DNA of 64,000 bases from Paraburkholderia sediminicola (GTDB lineage: Bacteria > Pseudomonadota > Gammaproteobacteria > Burkholderiales > Burkholderiaceae), in NCBI RefSeq assembly GCF_902859805.1, contig NZ_CADIKC010000002.1:558001-622000 (forward strand), given 5' to 3'. The number at the start of each line of letters is the position of its first letter. Positions within the stretch are counted from its first letter, which is position 1. Shown here piece by piece: positions 16,550 to 24,724 of the stretch. Position numbers and translations under genes: made by a program. Below the pieces are notes generated by a model that was not told where the DNA came from, did not search any database, and saw nothing but the letters and a program-made list of their open reading frames with translations.

Positions 16550-18445
16550 ATGCGTGGTCGATTTTCGAATGCCGTATCCCGACGGAACTTAATGACGTGC
16601 ACCGTACTGATAGTTGCTGGCCACTGCACAGTTACCGCTGCAGCTGACTTTCAACCAAATACAACGGTTCTTAGAGATGACAGCACGTATAACGTCAACG
16701 CGGACGGCACATTTACGCTAGATGAGATCGTCTCTTACCGCATCGAAACCGATCAGGGTGTCCAGCAGCGAAGTCAGTTTCCCTTGCACTACAGCACCTC
16801 GCTACAGAGTCTCGACGTTCTGGATGCCTACACAACTACGCCAGATGGGAAGCGTGTTGATGTAGCGCCGGACAAAATCCTGGTGCAACAAAGTGCCGAA
16901 AACCCTGGAGCGCCCACCTTCGACGATGGCAAGGTAAAGATCATCGTATTTCCCGCAGTGGAAATCGGCTCAACGCTGACCATGCATATGCGCCGGACCC
17001 AGAAGAAAGCATTATTCCCGGGGCAGTTCTCGAGCAGCGACAATTTCCTGGATGACAAAGCGTTCAAATCTGCAAGCGTTACGGTGCATGCCCCATCCAC
17101 GCTACAACTCCATGTCGACGCGATCGGCATGCAAGGCGGCCAGGTGTCCTCCGGCAACGGCAACCAGCAGACATGGCAATGGTCGATCAAGGACACGTCG
17201 GCGCGCGCGCCGGAATTTGGAGCACCTGCCCTTGCGGACCACAGTCCGCGTGTCGTGATCTCTACGTTTCCCGGTTTTGAGGCGGTCGGGAGCGCGTACC
17301 TTGAACGTGCTGCTCCCCAGGCAGCGGTCACACCCAAGCTCCAGGCACTTGCCGATCAACTCACCGCTGGCATGACTGACAGGCGAACGCAGGCCGAGGC
17401 GCTGTATCGGTGGGTCAGCGCTAACATTCGTTACGTTGCTATTTATCTGGGGTTTGGCGGGGTCGTGCCACACAGCGCACAAGCCATCATGGACGCGCGT
17501 TATGGTGACTGCAAAGATCACGTAACGTTATTGCAGGCCTTGCTCGCCGCGAAAGGCATCACGAGCAGCCCGGTTCTGGTGAATGCCGGATCCCGCTACT
17601 GGCTGCCTGCTGCGGCGGATCCGCTCGCCGTGTTTGACCACGTCATTACCTACCTGCCTGAATTCAGGTTATACGTGGACTCAACCGCAGGCGTAGCGCC
17701 ATTCGGCACGCTTCCCTTGGCGGAGCGAGGCAAGCCGGCGTTAGTCACTGATGATGGCACCGGCCATGCAGTACTTGTTTCGCTACCGTTGAGCAGTCCA
17801 GAGACTGATCGCGTGACGATCCACACCCGAATCACGCTGGATAGCGATGGAAATGTAAAAGGTGACGCGGCAGTGAAAAACTCGGGCGTCTTCGACTGGC
17901 TGTCCAGATCGCTATTTGCATCTCTTCCGCCCGGGACGGAGCCACAGTTTGCAGCCAGGTTGTTGACCTTCACCGGCCAAAGCGGTGAGGGGAATTTCAC
18001 GCATGGCAGCGCTCGTGACTTGACGCAGCCCTTCGACTATTCGACGCAATTCGATCTTCCAGGCTACGCGCAACTACCTGGGCCGGGTGCGCTACGCATA
18101 CCACGAGGCACTTCCGACTTTACCGATGTCGCCAGTGCGTTCGATGTATTCGGGCCGGTAACACGCGAGCTGCCTCTTGTGTTTCCAGGACGTCATATCA
18201 GTGAATCGATCGAGCTCGATCTGCCAGACGGACTAAAGGTGGCATCGCTACCTAAGCCCGTCAAGATTGCATCTCCAATCGGAGCTTATGCGTCGACCTA
18301 TTCGCAGTCGGGCCGGAGCATCACGGTAACGCGAAGCCTCGATATCACCACTAACGCTCCAGTTGTGGATGCAGCGCAGTATCTGGAGTTGAGAAAGATG
18401 GCAGCAGCGGTCAAGCGGGATCTGGCTGCCCAGATCCTCTACTGA
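16550..18445 (+). CDS. DUF3857 and transglutaminase-like domain exported protein
   Basis: A 631-residue protein with an N-terminal signal peptide (hydrophobic CTVLIVAGHCTVTAAA, cleavage near AAA-D). The first half matches DUF3857 (FTLDEIVSYRIETDQGVQ, EIGSTLTMHMRR). The middle carries a transglutaminase-like core with Cys in YGDCKDH, His in VFDHVITYLP and Asp in LYVDSTAG, so the Cys-His-Asp triad is complete. The C-terminal third is a beta-rich DUF3858-like region. It is probably a periplasmic enzyme acting on peptides or amides, function unknown. The ATG at 16550 follows GAGGTGG and starts the signal peptide; an earlier ATG at 16394 overlaps the GNAT gene. Confidence 0.82.
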   Translation: MRGRFSNAVSRRNLMTCTVLIVAGHCTVTAAADFQPNTTVLRDDSTYNVNADGTFTLDEIVSYRIETDQGVQQRSQFPLHYSTSLQSLDVLDAYTTTPDGKRVDVAPDKILVQQSAENPGAPTFDDGKVKIIVFPAVEIGSTLTMHMRRTQKKALFPGQFSSSDNFLDDKAFKSASVTVHAPSTLQLHVDAIGMQGGQVSSGNGNQQTWQWSIKDTSARAPEFGAPALADHSPRVVISTFPGFEAVGSAYLERAAPQAAVTPKLQALADQLTAGMTDRRTQAEALYRWVSANIRYVAIYLGFGGVVPHSAQAIMDARYGDCKDHVTLLQALLAAKGITSSPVLVNAGSRYWLPAAADPLAVFDHVITYLPEFRLYVDSTAGVAPFGTLPLAERGKPALVTDDGTGHAVLVSLPLSSPETDRVTIHTRITLDSDGNVKGDAAVKNSGVFDWLSRSLFASLPPGTEPQFAARLLTFTGQSGEGNFTHGSARDLTQPFDYSTQFDLPGYAQLPGPGALRIPRGTSDFTDVASAFDVFGPVTRELPLVFPGRHISESIELDLPDGLKVASLPKPVKIASPIGAYASTYSQSGRSITVTRSLDITTNAPVVDAAQYLELRKMAAAVKRDLAAQILY

Positions 18446-18473
18446 CCTCGACATGACGATCTTCGCCCTGTCG

Positions 18474-18507
18474 GCTAACAGCCTGATTGTCATGGCGGTT
18501 TGTTAGC
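18474..18507. terminator. Convergent inverted repeat between DUF3857 gene and argC
   Basis: GCTAACA at 18474-18480 is complementary to TGTTAGC at 18501-18507, with a 20-nt loop. It sits midway between two converging stop codons (18445 and 18523) and is the only clear dyad there. Confidence 0.4.
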
Positions 18508-18522
18508 TCAAGCCATCGGCAA

Positions 18523-19452
18523 CTAATGCTGCGTAAGCATCAGGTTCAGATTCTGAACCGCAGCACCGGATGCGCCTTTGCCAAGATTGTCGAAAACTGC
18601 GGACAACAGGACGTGCCCGTGTTCCATGTTAGGAAATACGCTTAAGCGCATGTCGTTCGTACCGTTCAGCACCTGCGGATCCAGGTGCTTCAAGACGCAC
18701 GATTCGTGCAGCGGCAGGACACGTACGTGGGCCGCCTCGGCATAGTGGCGTGCGAGACACGCGTGTAACATGGCGCCATCCACGTCAGGTGCCAGCAGCC
18801 GCAACTGCAGGGGCACCGTCAGCACGATGCCCTGGCGGAACGCACCATACGCAGGGACGAAGATGGGACGCTGCGCGAGCCCGGCGTGCTGCTGGATCTC
18901 CGGGGTGTGCTTGTGCGCGAGTTCCAGACCATATACCTGGTATGAAGGCGCGTTGACCGCACCCTGCCCCTCATGCTCCTCCACACCGGCACGCCCGCGT
19001 CCGGAGTAGCCGGACACCGCATGAATGCTGATGGGATAGTTGCCTGGTATGAGCCCAGCCTGCAACAAGGGGCGCAGCAAGCCAATTGCACCGGTCGGAT
19101 AGCAACCGGGATTGGTGACCCGACGTGCGTTCGCAATGCGCTCAGCCTGTCCCAGCGCCATTTCCGGAAAGCCGTATGTCCAGCCCGGCTGTGTGCGGTG
19201 AGCGGAACTTGCGTCGATTACTCTGACGGCGGGATTAACAATGGCGTCCACAGCCTCGCGCGCGGCGGCATCAGGCAAACAGAGGATGGCGATATCGCAG
19301 GCGTTGATGGCTTCTGCGCGGCGCCGCGGATCCTTGCGTTCCGCAGCGGCAAGCGTGGACAGTCTGATGTCGGTCCGGTCTCGCAGCCGTTCGTGGATTT
19401 GCAACCCGGTGGTGCCTTGGTCGCCGTCGATGAAAACAACGGGAGAGCTCAT
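18523..19452 (-). CDS. argC: N-acetyl-gamma-glutamyl-phosphate reductase, short type 2
   Basis: A 309-residue ArgC of the short (type 2) class. It reduces N-acetyl-glutamyl phosphate to the semialdehyde with NADPH in arginine synthesis. The Rossmann loop is [11 protein letters not shown] near residues 10-20, the catalytic Cys is C117 in [10 protein letters not shown], and the expected His lies in the [19 protein letters not shown] part. Burkholderia usually also carry the longer class elsewhere, so this may be a paralogue. It is divergent from a LysR gene (19582) over 129 bp. The ATG at 19450-19452 gives the standard N-terminus. Confidence 0.9.
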   Translation of the reverse strand: MSSPVVFIDGDQGTTGLQIHERLRDRTDIRLSTLAAAERKDPRRRAEAINACDIAILCLPDAAAREAVDAIVNPAVRVIDASSAHRTQPGWTYGFPEMALGQAERIANARRVTNPGCYPTGAIGLLRPLLQAGLIPGNYPISIHAVSGYSGRGRAGVEEHEGQGAVNAPSYQVYGLELAHKHTPEIQQHAGLAQRPIFVPAYGAFRQGIVLTVPLQLRLLAPDVDGAMLHACLARHYAEAAHVRVLPLHESCVLKHLDPQVLNGTNDMRLSVFPNMEHGHVLLSAVFDNLGKGASGAAVQNLNLMLTQH

Positions 19453-19552
19453 ACGTGGAATACTCCGGTGACTATTGGTTGTAACAGGCAGAACGAGCCC
19501 TTATGTTCCACGCACGGCTAGAATAGAGAAAGTTGAATTTCATAACGTGAAT

Positions 19553-19569
19553 ATTCAGTTTTTCTGAAT
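19553..19569. promoter_or_regulatory. LysR-type operator (T-N11-A dyad)
   Basis: ATTCAG-TTTTT-CTGAAT is a perfect 17-bp dyad containing T55-N11-A67, the standard LysR box. It lies 12 bp before the LysR start at 19582 and 100 bp from argC, a position suited to autorepression and divergent control. Confidence 0.55.
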
Positions 19570-19581
19570 CTGGACGCCGAC

Positions 19582-20466
19582 ATGAGAGAGATCAGCCTGG
19601 ACCGCTTGCGCACTCTGGTCGCCATTACCGACCGGGGCTCATTTGCCGATGCGGCGCGTGCATTACACCTGGCGCCGCCAACGGTCAGCCTCCACATCGC
19701 TGAACTTGAAGAGCGCATTGGCGCCCCACTCCTGTCACGCAAACGCGGACATGTCAGGCCGTCGGCAATAGGAGAGGTGCTGGTGGAACGCGCGCGTCGA
19801 CTGCTGGCCGATGCTGAGCAGGCGTTAGACGATATTCAACGCCAGGTGCAGGGACTCGAAGGGCGCGCACGGCTCGGCGCGTCGACTGGCGCGATCGCGC
19901 ACCTGTTGCCGCAAGCGCTTGAGGTGCTGCGCCAGCACCATCCCTCTATCGACATTCAGGTTGCAGTACTCACTTCGCATGAAACGCTCTCCCGGCTGGC
20001 GGATGGAACACTGGATGTCGGGCTGGTCGCACTGCCTCAGCCCCCGGTGGCGGGACTCGTGATAAAGCCCTGGCGCCGCGACCCCGTGATGGCCTTTGTG
20101 CCGGCGCATTGGCGGTGTCCGGCTCGCGTCACGCCTGAATGGCTCGCCGCCCAGCCTCTCATTCTCAATGACGCGACCACGCGTCTCTCGCGTCTGACTG
20201 CGGAGTGGTTTGCGACTGCGGGGCACCATCCTGCGCCGCGCATTCAGCTCAACTACAACGACGCGATCAAGAGTCTCGTAGCGGCAGGTTACGGCGCAGC
20301 GCTGTTGCCTCATGAGGCCACAACGCCATTGCCCGACACGCGCATTGTCATGCGTCCGCTGCGACCGGCGTTGTGGCGTCGACTTGGCATTGCACATCGT
20401 GCGGGGTACGTTGAACGTCCCACGCAACACGTACTTGATGTGTTGTGGGATCTGCGATTAGCGTAG
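19582..20466 (+). CDS. LysR family transcriptional regulator next to argC
   Basis: A 294-residue LysR protein. The HTH occupies about residues 4-62 (ISLDRLRTLVAITDRGSFAD, LHLAPPTVSLHIAELEERIG), followed by an effector domain from about residue 90 (RLGASTGAIAHLLPQALEVL). The effector half is shaped for a small anion or amino-acid-like ligand, but none can be named. Divergence from argC and a T-N11-A palindrome just upstream of its own start suggest that it controls argC. Confidence 0.9.
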   Translation: MREISLDRLRTLVAITDRGSFADAARALHLAPPTVSLHIAELEERIGAPLLSRKRGHVRPSAIGEVLVERARRLLADAEQALDDIQRQVQGLEGRARLGASTGAIAHLLPQALEVLRQHHPSIDIQVAVLTSHETLSRLADGTLDVGLVALPQPPVAGLVIKPWRRDPVMAFVPAHWRCPARVTPEWLAAQPLILNDATTRLSRLTAEWFATAGHHPAPRIQLNYNDAIKSLVAAGYGAALLPHEATTPLPDTRIVMRPLRPALWRRLGIAHRAGYVERPTQHVLDVLWDLRLA

Positions 20467-20707
20467 GCGTTGCCGTTTGCCGCTTCGGTTCGTTCTTGTT
20501 GGGACAGAAGCCTTATTGAACGCCACGACGAACGAATGGCCGTGTTGTAGAAATTCGACTGGCCGGATTGGGCCGGACTGAGCCGGCCGCGTCAGGCAGC
20601 GGTCGGTCAGCTCCAGACATTCGGTATCGACCGTCAGTTTGGTGACAGTCGAACCGACGACGGCGCTCGGGTAGACTGCAACTCTCGCCAAACCTCGCCG
20701 AGATCGC

Positions 20708-21511
20708 ATGGATACCCAGCTTTTGATTATCTGCGGACTCACATTCGTGATCCACGTGATCGCGACGCTGGCTTACGCTGTGCGGATCGCCGGTGTTCGC
20801 ACCCGACGCATCGCTGTGTCGTTCTCGCTGTTCGGAATCATTGCCCTTGTGTCCCGAACGGCGAACTCCTTTCAAGGGCCGTTCATAGCCAAGCGCGTGG
20901 AGCTTGATATCTCCCGGCATCTTGAGGGTGGCCTGCTCGGTGATTTTCGGCTCTTCCTTGTTACGGCCACAGCGGCAAGCATAGTCGGCGCGTTGCTGAT
21001 CCCAACGTTCCAGCGTTATTTCAGTCGCGCTGTCGAGCATTTTCAGGCCAATCGTTCATTGCCGCGCCTTCTACTTCACATTTTCAGCCGTGGTGGCATC
21101 AACTATATGCGGGACGGTGCGCGGGTTCCGTCGCGCCAAAACATTTCCCAGCTAGCGAGCGGCGCCGGTGTATCCGGAGTGGTGATAGCGCTCAACATCT
21201 TTGCGATGGCCATCTGGACTGTCGGTGTTTTCGCGTCGCTCTACGCGGGATACCTCAAGCCAGATTTACGCGTGACGTGCGCCAATCTATCGTCAGTCAT
21301 TAATGGCTTTGCGACCGTTGTATTGGCGGTGGTCATCGACCCGCAAGTTTCCGTCATGACAGACGACGTGATCGACGGCCGACTCTCCGAGAACAGCTTT
21401 CGACGAGCTATCACCACCCTCGCCGGGGCACGAGTTGTCGGAACCTTGTGCGCCCAAATCATGCTTGTACCGGCCGCGCTCATCATCGTGCGCGTCGCGG
21501 AGCTGATTTAG
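20708..21511 (+). CDS. amj: Lipid II flippase of the Amj family
   Basis: A 267-residue integral membrane protein with about six membrane segments. The opening MDTQLLIICGLTFVIHVIATL with AYAVRIAGVRTRRIA, then NSFQGPFIAKRVE and LIPTFQRYFSRAVEHF, matches the Amj family (older name DUF2837, Bacillus YdaH). These proteins flip lipid II across the inner membrane and can replace MurJ. The family call is from recall of its sequence pattern. The next gene on the strand is a MurI homologue, which supports a cell-wall role. About 240 bp separate it from the upstream LysR gene. Confidence 0.75.
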   Translation: MDTQLLIICGLTFVIHVIATLAYAVRIAGVRTRRIAVSFSLFGIIALVSRTANSFQGPFIAKRVELDISRHLEGGLLGDFRLFLVTATAASIVGALLIPTFQRYFSRAVEHFQANRSLPRLLLHIFSRGGINYMRDGARVPSRQNISQLASGAGVSGVVIALNIFAMAIWTVGVFASLYAGYLKPDLRVTCANLSSVINGFATVVLAVVIDPQVSVMTDDVIDGRLSENSFRRAITTLAGARVVGTLCAQIMLVPAALIIVRVAELI

Positions 21512-21783
21512 AGCGGAATGTGCCAATCTGGAATGCTGTGATCGATCTCACACGGGGATGGTAAGGCCGCACATGGCAGGCAAGCGCCGGAATCCGTCAG
21601 ACACAGACGGCCCCTGACCGGCCAACAAGCGACACTCGACGGGCTTGTCAAAATTGATGACAATCCATTGCTGAGCCGGCGCATTTCGGACAACCACACC
21701 GTGGCAATGACGGTGTGCTCGACGCTTTTTGCTGCTGCTTGTTCCACTTTCCCACTTGCAACTCGTTTCTAGCTGACTGACTG

Positions 21784-22602
21784 ATGCTAAACGGCTCGAC
21801 TTCAATTGGTGTTTTCGATTCAGGTTTGGGAGGCATGTCCGTAGTCGACGCGATTCGTAGACGCCTACCAGGCGAGTCAATCGTCTACGTTGCAGACTCG
21901 CAATTTGCTCCATACGGCGAGAAGCCAGACGAGTTCATCAGGACACGCAGTGTGGCGCTGTCCGAATGGTTGCTTCAGCAAGGGGCGAAAATTCTGGTGG
22001 TTGCCTGTAACACGGCGACGACCCATGCGATCTCGCATCTCCGAAGCCGGTTCGACGTTCCCGTCATTGGTGTGGAACCCGGCATCAAACCGGCCGTCCA
22101 GACCTCGGTTTCAAAAGTCGTTGGCGTATTGGCAACCGCCGCGACACTGCGCAGTCAACGTCTTCGAGATTTGTTGTCCACGCATGAGCACGAGTGCCAA
22201 TTTGTGCGCCAGGCTGGGCATGGTCTTGTGGAGCTAATCGAGCAAGGCATAACCTCGGGATCATCGATTGATGCGTTGCTTGCGACGTATTTGACGCCGA
22301 TGGCGAATGAAGGCGCGGACACCCTCGTGCTTGGTTCGACTCACTATGCGCTTCTGATACCGAGCATGGAGCGTCTGTTCGGAAGTCAGTTTCGCCTGAT
22401 TGAGACAGCTACGGCAATCGCTCGGCGCGTCGATCACCAGCTCGAAGCATACGCACTGCGCGCAGACGAAAATTGCGGTCCGTGCGCGTTGCATCTCTAT
22501 TCGACTGCTGTCGAGAGCGAGAAGCGAGTCCCGCTCGAACGGTTGGCGGACGCTTTGTCACTTATCAGGAACCGAGTGGATTGCGTCCAGATCGGCATGT
22601 AA
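21784..22602 (+). CDS. murI: Glutamate racemase homologue lacking the second catalytic cysteine
   Basis: A 272-residue Asp/Glu racemase-superfamily protein. It keeps the MurI start FDSGLGGMSVVDAI (D12), the PYG motif at about 43-45, and the first catalytic Cys in VVACNTATT (C75). The second site, normally LGCTHYPLL, reads LGSTHYALL, so Ser185 (codon TCG) replaces the proton-transferring Cys; the neighbouring His187 is kept. Family knowledge is that both Cys residues are needed for efficient two-base racemisation. This copy may therefore be impaired, one-directional, or act on another substrate. It lies downstream of amj on the same strand. The ATG at 21784 has no clear Shine-Dalgarno. Confidence 0.82.
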   Translation: MLNGSTSIGVFDSGLGGMSVVDAIRRRLPGESIVYVADSQFAPYGEKPDEFIRTRSVALSEWLLQQGAKILVVACNTATTHAISHLRSRFDVPVIGVEPGIKPAVQTSVSKVVGVLATAATLRSQRLRDLLSTHEHECQFVRQAGHGLVELIEQGITSGSSIDALLATYLTPMANEGADTLVLGSTHYALLIPSMERLFGSQFRLIETATAIARRVDHQLEAYALRADENCGPCALHLYSTAVESEKRVPLERLADALSLIRNRVDCVQIGM

Positions 22603-22682
22603 CGAACGGAGGCAGTTGGTCCCTACACCCTAATCGGTCTATTTTTTTAGTCGTTCGTGTTTTCCATCCATGCGTGTCGCCG

Positions 22683-22973
22683 TCATGCGCGCATCCCAGA
22701 CCGGTTCTGCGAGGGAATCAATAACGGTTTCGGATCGCACTTGCACACGCACCAGTCATGGCTCAGTGCCTGCTCGCGGCCATTGGCCCCTCTGCTCGGA
22801 AGGCGCTCGCCGACGCATAGAATCCAGCCTATCGTGTCGCATTTGGGACATGAAACCTGATCGCCTTCGTATGCGACTGCGCGACCGTTGAGGAGGTCCG
22901 CGCGCGAACCGGCGAAGACTCGCCCGCCCGCCGTGGTTGTATCGCCGTCGCAGATATCAAAACGTTGATTCAT
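22683..22973 (-). CDS. PAAR-domain protein (T6SS spike tip)
   Basis: A 96-residue protein with the fold pattern of PAAR tips: a short N-terminal strand with TTTAGGRVFAGS, then GRAVAYEGDQVSCPKCDT and late Cys/His-containing hairpins (HDWCVCKCD) that would bind the tip metal ion. PAAR proteins cap the VgrG trimer and sharpen the T6SS needle. It ends the cassette that begins with vgrG at 29909, all on the minus strand. AGGAA stands about 10 bp before the ATG. Confidence 0.8.
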   Translation of the reverse strand: MNQRFDICDGDTTTAGGRVFAGSRADLLNGRAVAYEGDQVSCPKCDTIGWILCVGERLPSRGANGREQALSHDWCVCKCDPKPLLIPSQNRSGMRA

Positions 22974-23150
22974 TGATGATGGATTCCTGGAAAAGGCGTT
23001 GAGTAAAGCCCTAAAAAGTCAGCGCTACGGTGTTTCTGTGAAGGGGACGAAATGCCACTGCAGTCAAGCCGCGAACGGGGAATCGACAAGGTCATCCCCC
23101 ATTATTTCCGCCTCACGTTATAGCAGTACTTTTTATTAGACCTCGTGAGG

Positions 23151-23729
23151 CTACCAGTTTCTGTAAAAACTCATCCTCGCTACACAAACGTCGCGCTCTT
23201 CGAGAAGCTTGGCGTGAGTCATTTGGCAATTAGCTTCGGCGTATCGCAACCAGTCCTGATCTTCTCCATCCATCGTATCGCGAGCCAACTTACGGAGCAC
23301 TTGCCCTTCCCGTCCATTTTCATATTCATTTGCCATGAAATTTAGAGCCCGATTAAAATCCTTCATGCTGTACGATTTATCAAGGAAAAGGAGTTCATGG
23401 GTTCTCTCGGACGTTACCGATTCCAAACAAGCCAATTTATCGATGCCCGCTTCCTGGCCTGGGCTAGTTGCATCAAATGCTGCTTGACAGTACTTAGTCT
23501 TGCACTGAATCCAGTAGCGTTGCGTCTGCCGTAAGTTTTGGCGATCGGCCGGCGCCAATTTTCTATCCAGCATCTGATAAACACGATTTAATTCAGTGTC
23601 AGCCCCTTTGAAATTCGATTCAGCACAAGCCTCGATCTCGCGCGTTATCTGACTGTCACATACCGATCCGGAGTGAGCAGAATTGGACAGAATTAATATG
23701 CCAACGAATATCACACTAGTTATCTTCAT
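23151..23729 (-). CDS. LprI/DUF1311-type lysozyme-inhibitor-like exported protein
   Basis: A 192-residue protein with a signal peptide (MKITSVIFVGILILSNSAHS) and, at about residues 20-85, the LprI/DUF1311 pattern: spaced Cys residues, ADTELNRVYQML, and Q-rich LRQTQRYWIQCKTKYC. Members of this family inhibit lysozymes in the periplasm. The second half is a helical extension of unknown type. It sits directly after the candidate immunity gene in a T6SS cassette whose toxin is a peptidoglycan hydrolase, so a role as second immunity protein is a reasonable inference. The local base composition is clearly more AT-rich than the core genes. Confidence 0.65.
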   Translation of the reverse strand: MKITSVIFVGILILSNSAHSGSVCDSQITREIEACAESNFKGADTELNRVYQMLDRKLAPADRQNLRQTQRYWIQCKTKYCQAAFDATSPGQEAGIDKLACLESVTSERTHELLFLDKSYSMKDFNRALNFMANEYENGREGQVLRKLARDTMDGEDQDWLRYAEANCQMTHAKLLEERDVCVARMSFYRNW

Positions 23730-23812
23730 TAATTTATCTTCAGCACTTTCAATTCTGACCCTCCGTTTACGAGCGCCTCATCTTTGCGACGGACAATTAT
23801 CCGATACTCCTC

Positions 23813-24724
23813 TTATTGTGGGAAACCTTGCATATACATGAAAAACGGTAATCGCCTCGTTTTATCAGGCGACATCCATTCTCCGGAAAATGCACCATCA
23901 ACAACAACGCCATAAAAGTAACCAGAAATTCCCCCTGATTTTCCACCAAACTCCGTCATTGAGAGTGTGCCGTCCTGCGCCAAACTTCCTTCCACCTTTA
24001 TGAATTTATCTGAACGATGCAGATATCTATACCGACCAGAAATAGAATTCCCATTTCTATTTAGAGTAAGTTCTATAAGATATTTTTTATCTAGCAACCC
24101 AGTCAGATCATACTGACCGTTGTTCATCGGAACTTTCAAAGGACGACATGCCATCAAATCCAAGGGTAAAGCGCTGTCCTCAGAACCGAATGGAATAAAG
24201 CATTGCTCACTCCTGGTTTCGAGCGTACTCGTTGCCACGTATAGCTTTGTGCTGGGCCAACCGGAAGACAGAAGCGAACCAAATTGTTGTTTGGACGCCA
24301 GCTCTCCCGCACGGTCCAGAATGTCGTCAGTGACCCTTAAGTTCTGCGTGACAACTTTTCGACCTGACCAGAGTGGACCGGACTTCGCCGAAGAGTCCAT
24401 AAGTGAAATCGAGAAATAATAGACGGAATTCGCGGCCCACCCCTCATTTAATTTAGCCAATGGAATCGCCGTAACAAGTCTATCGCTTGAATGGTTTTCC
24501 TGGACAAGAACATACTGATTACTATATTTATAAACGGCAACGTCAGAAAACATACCAACGTTGCCGACGTTGTTTGCAACTACATCTCCAGTACTGCGAT
24601 CCAGGAGAGACCCGCTCTTATCAAGATACAAATCGCATGCGGCAATGTCTTTGTAGCAAATCACGGCAGCACTCGCCTGCGTCACGCAAAACACTGAAAG
24701 AATGAACGGCAGATTTTTTCTCAT
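23813..24724 (-). CDS. Candidate T6SS periplasmic immunity protein
   Basis: A 303-residue exported protein (signal MRKNLPFILSVFCVTQASA, cleavage near ASA-A) with no recognised domain. The mature part is beta-rich, and the last 90 residues resemble a small barrel of repeated Gly-rich strands (ISGRYRYL, VEGSLAQDGTLS, ISGYFYGVVV, GAFSGEWMS). Its start overlaps the effector stop in an ATGA (24721-24724), which indicates translational coupling; an ATG at 24730 is also in frame. Gene position, export and AT-rich composition all point to immunity against the adjacent cell-wall toxin. Specific binding is inferred. Confidence 0.6.
   Translation of the reverse strand: MRKNLPFILSVFCVTQASAAVICYKDIAACDLYLDKSGSLLDRSTGDVVANNVGNVGMFSDVAVYKYSNQYVLVQENHSSDRLVTAIPLAKLNEGWAANSVYYFSISLMDSSAKSGPLWSGRKVVTQNLRVTDDILDRAGELASKQQFGSLLSSGWPSTKLYVATSTLETRSEQCFIPFGSEDSALPLDLMACRPLKVPMNNGQYDLTGLLDKKYLIELTLNRNGNSISGRYRYLHRSDKFIKVEGSLAQDGTLSMTEFGGKSGGISGYFYGVVVDGAFSGEWMSPDKTRRLPFFMYMQGFPQ

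Noticed and set aside
22630..22650. A run of seven Ts after the murI-like gene as a terminator
   Set aside because: No convincing stem precedes the T-run, so it was not called.
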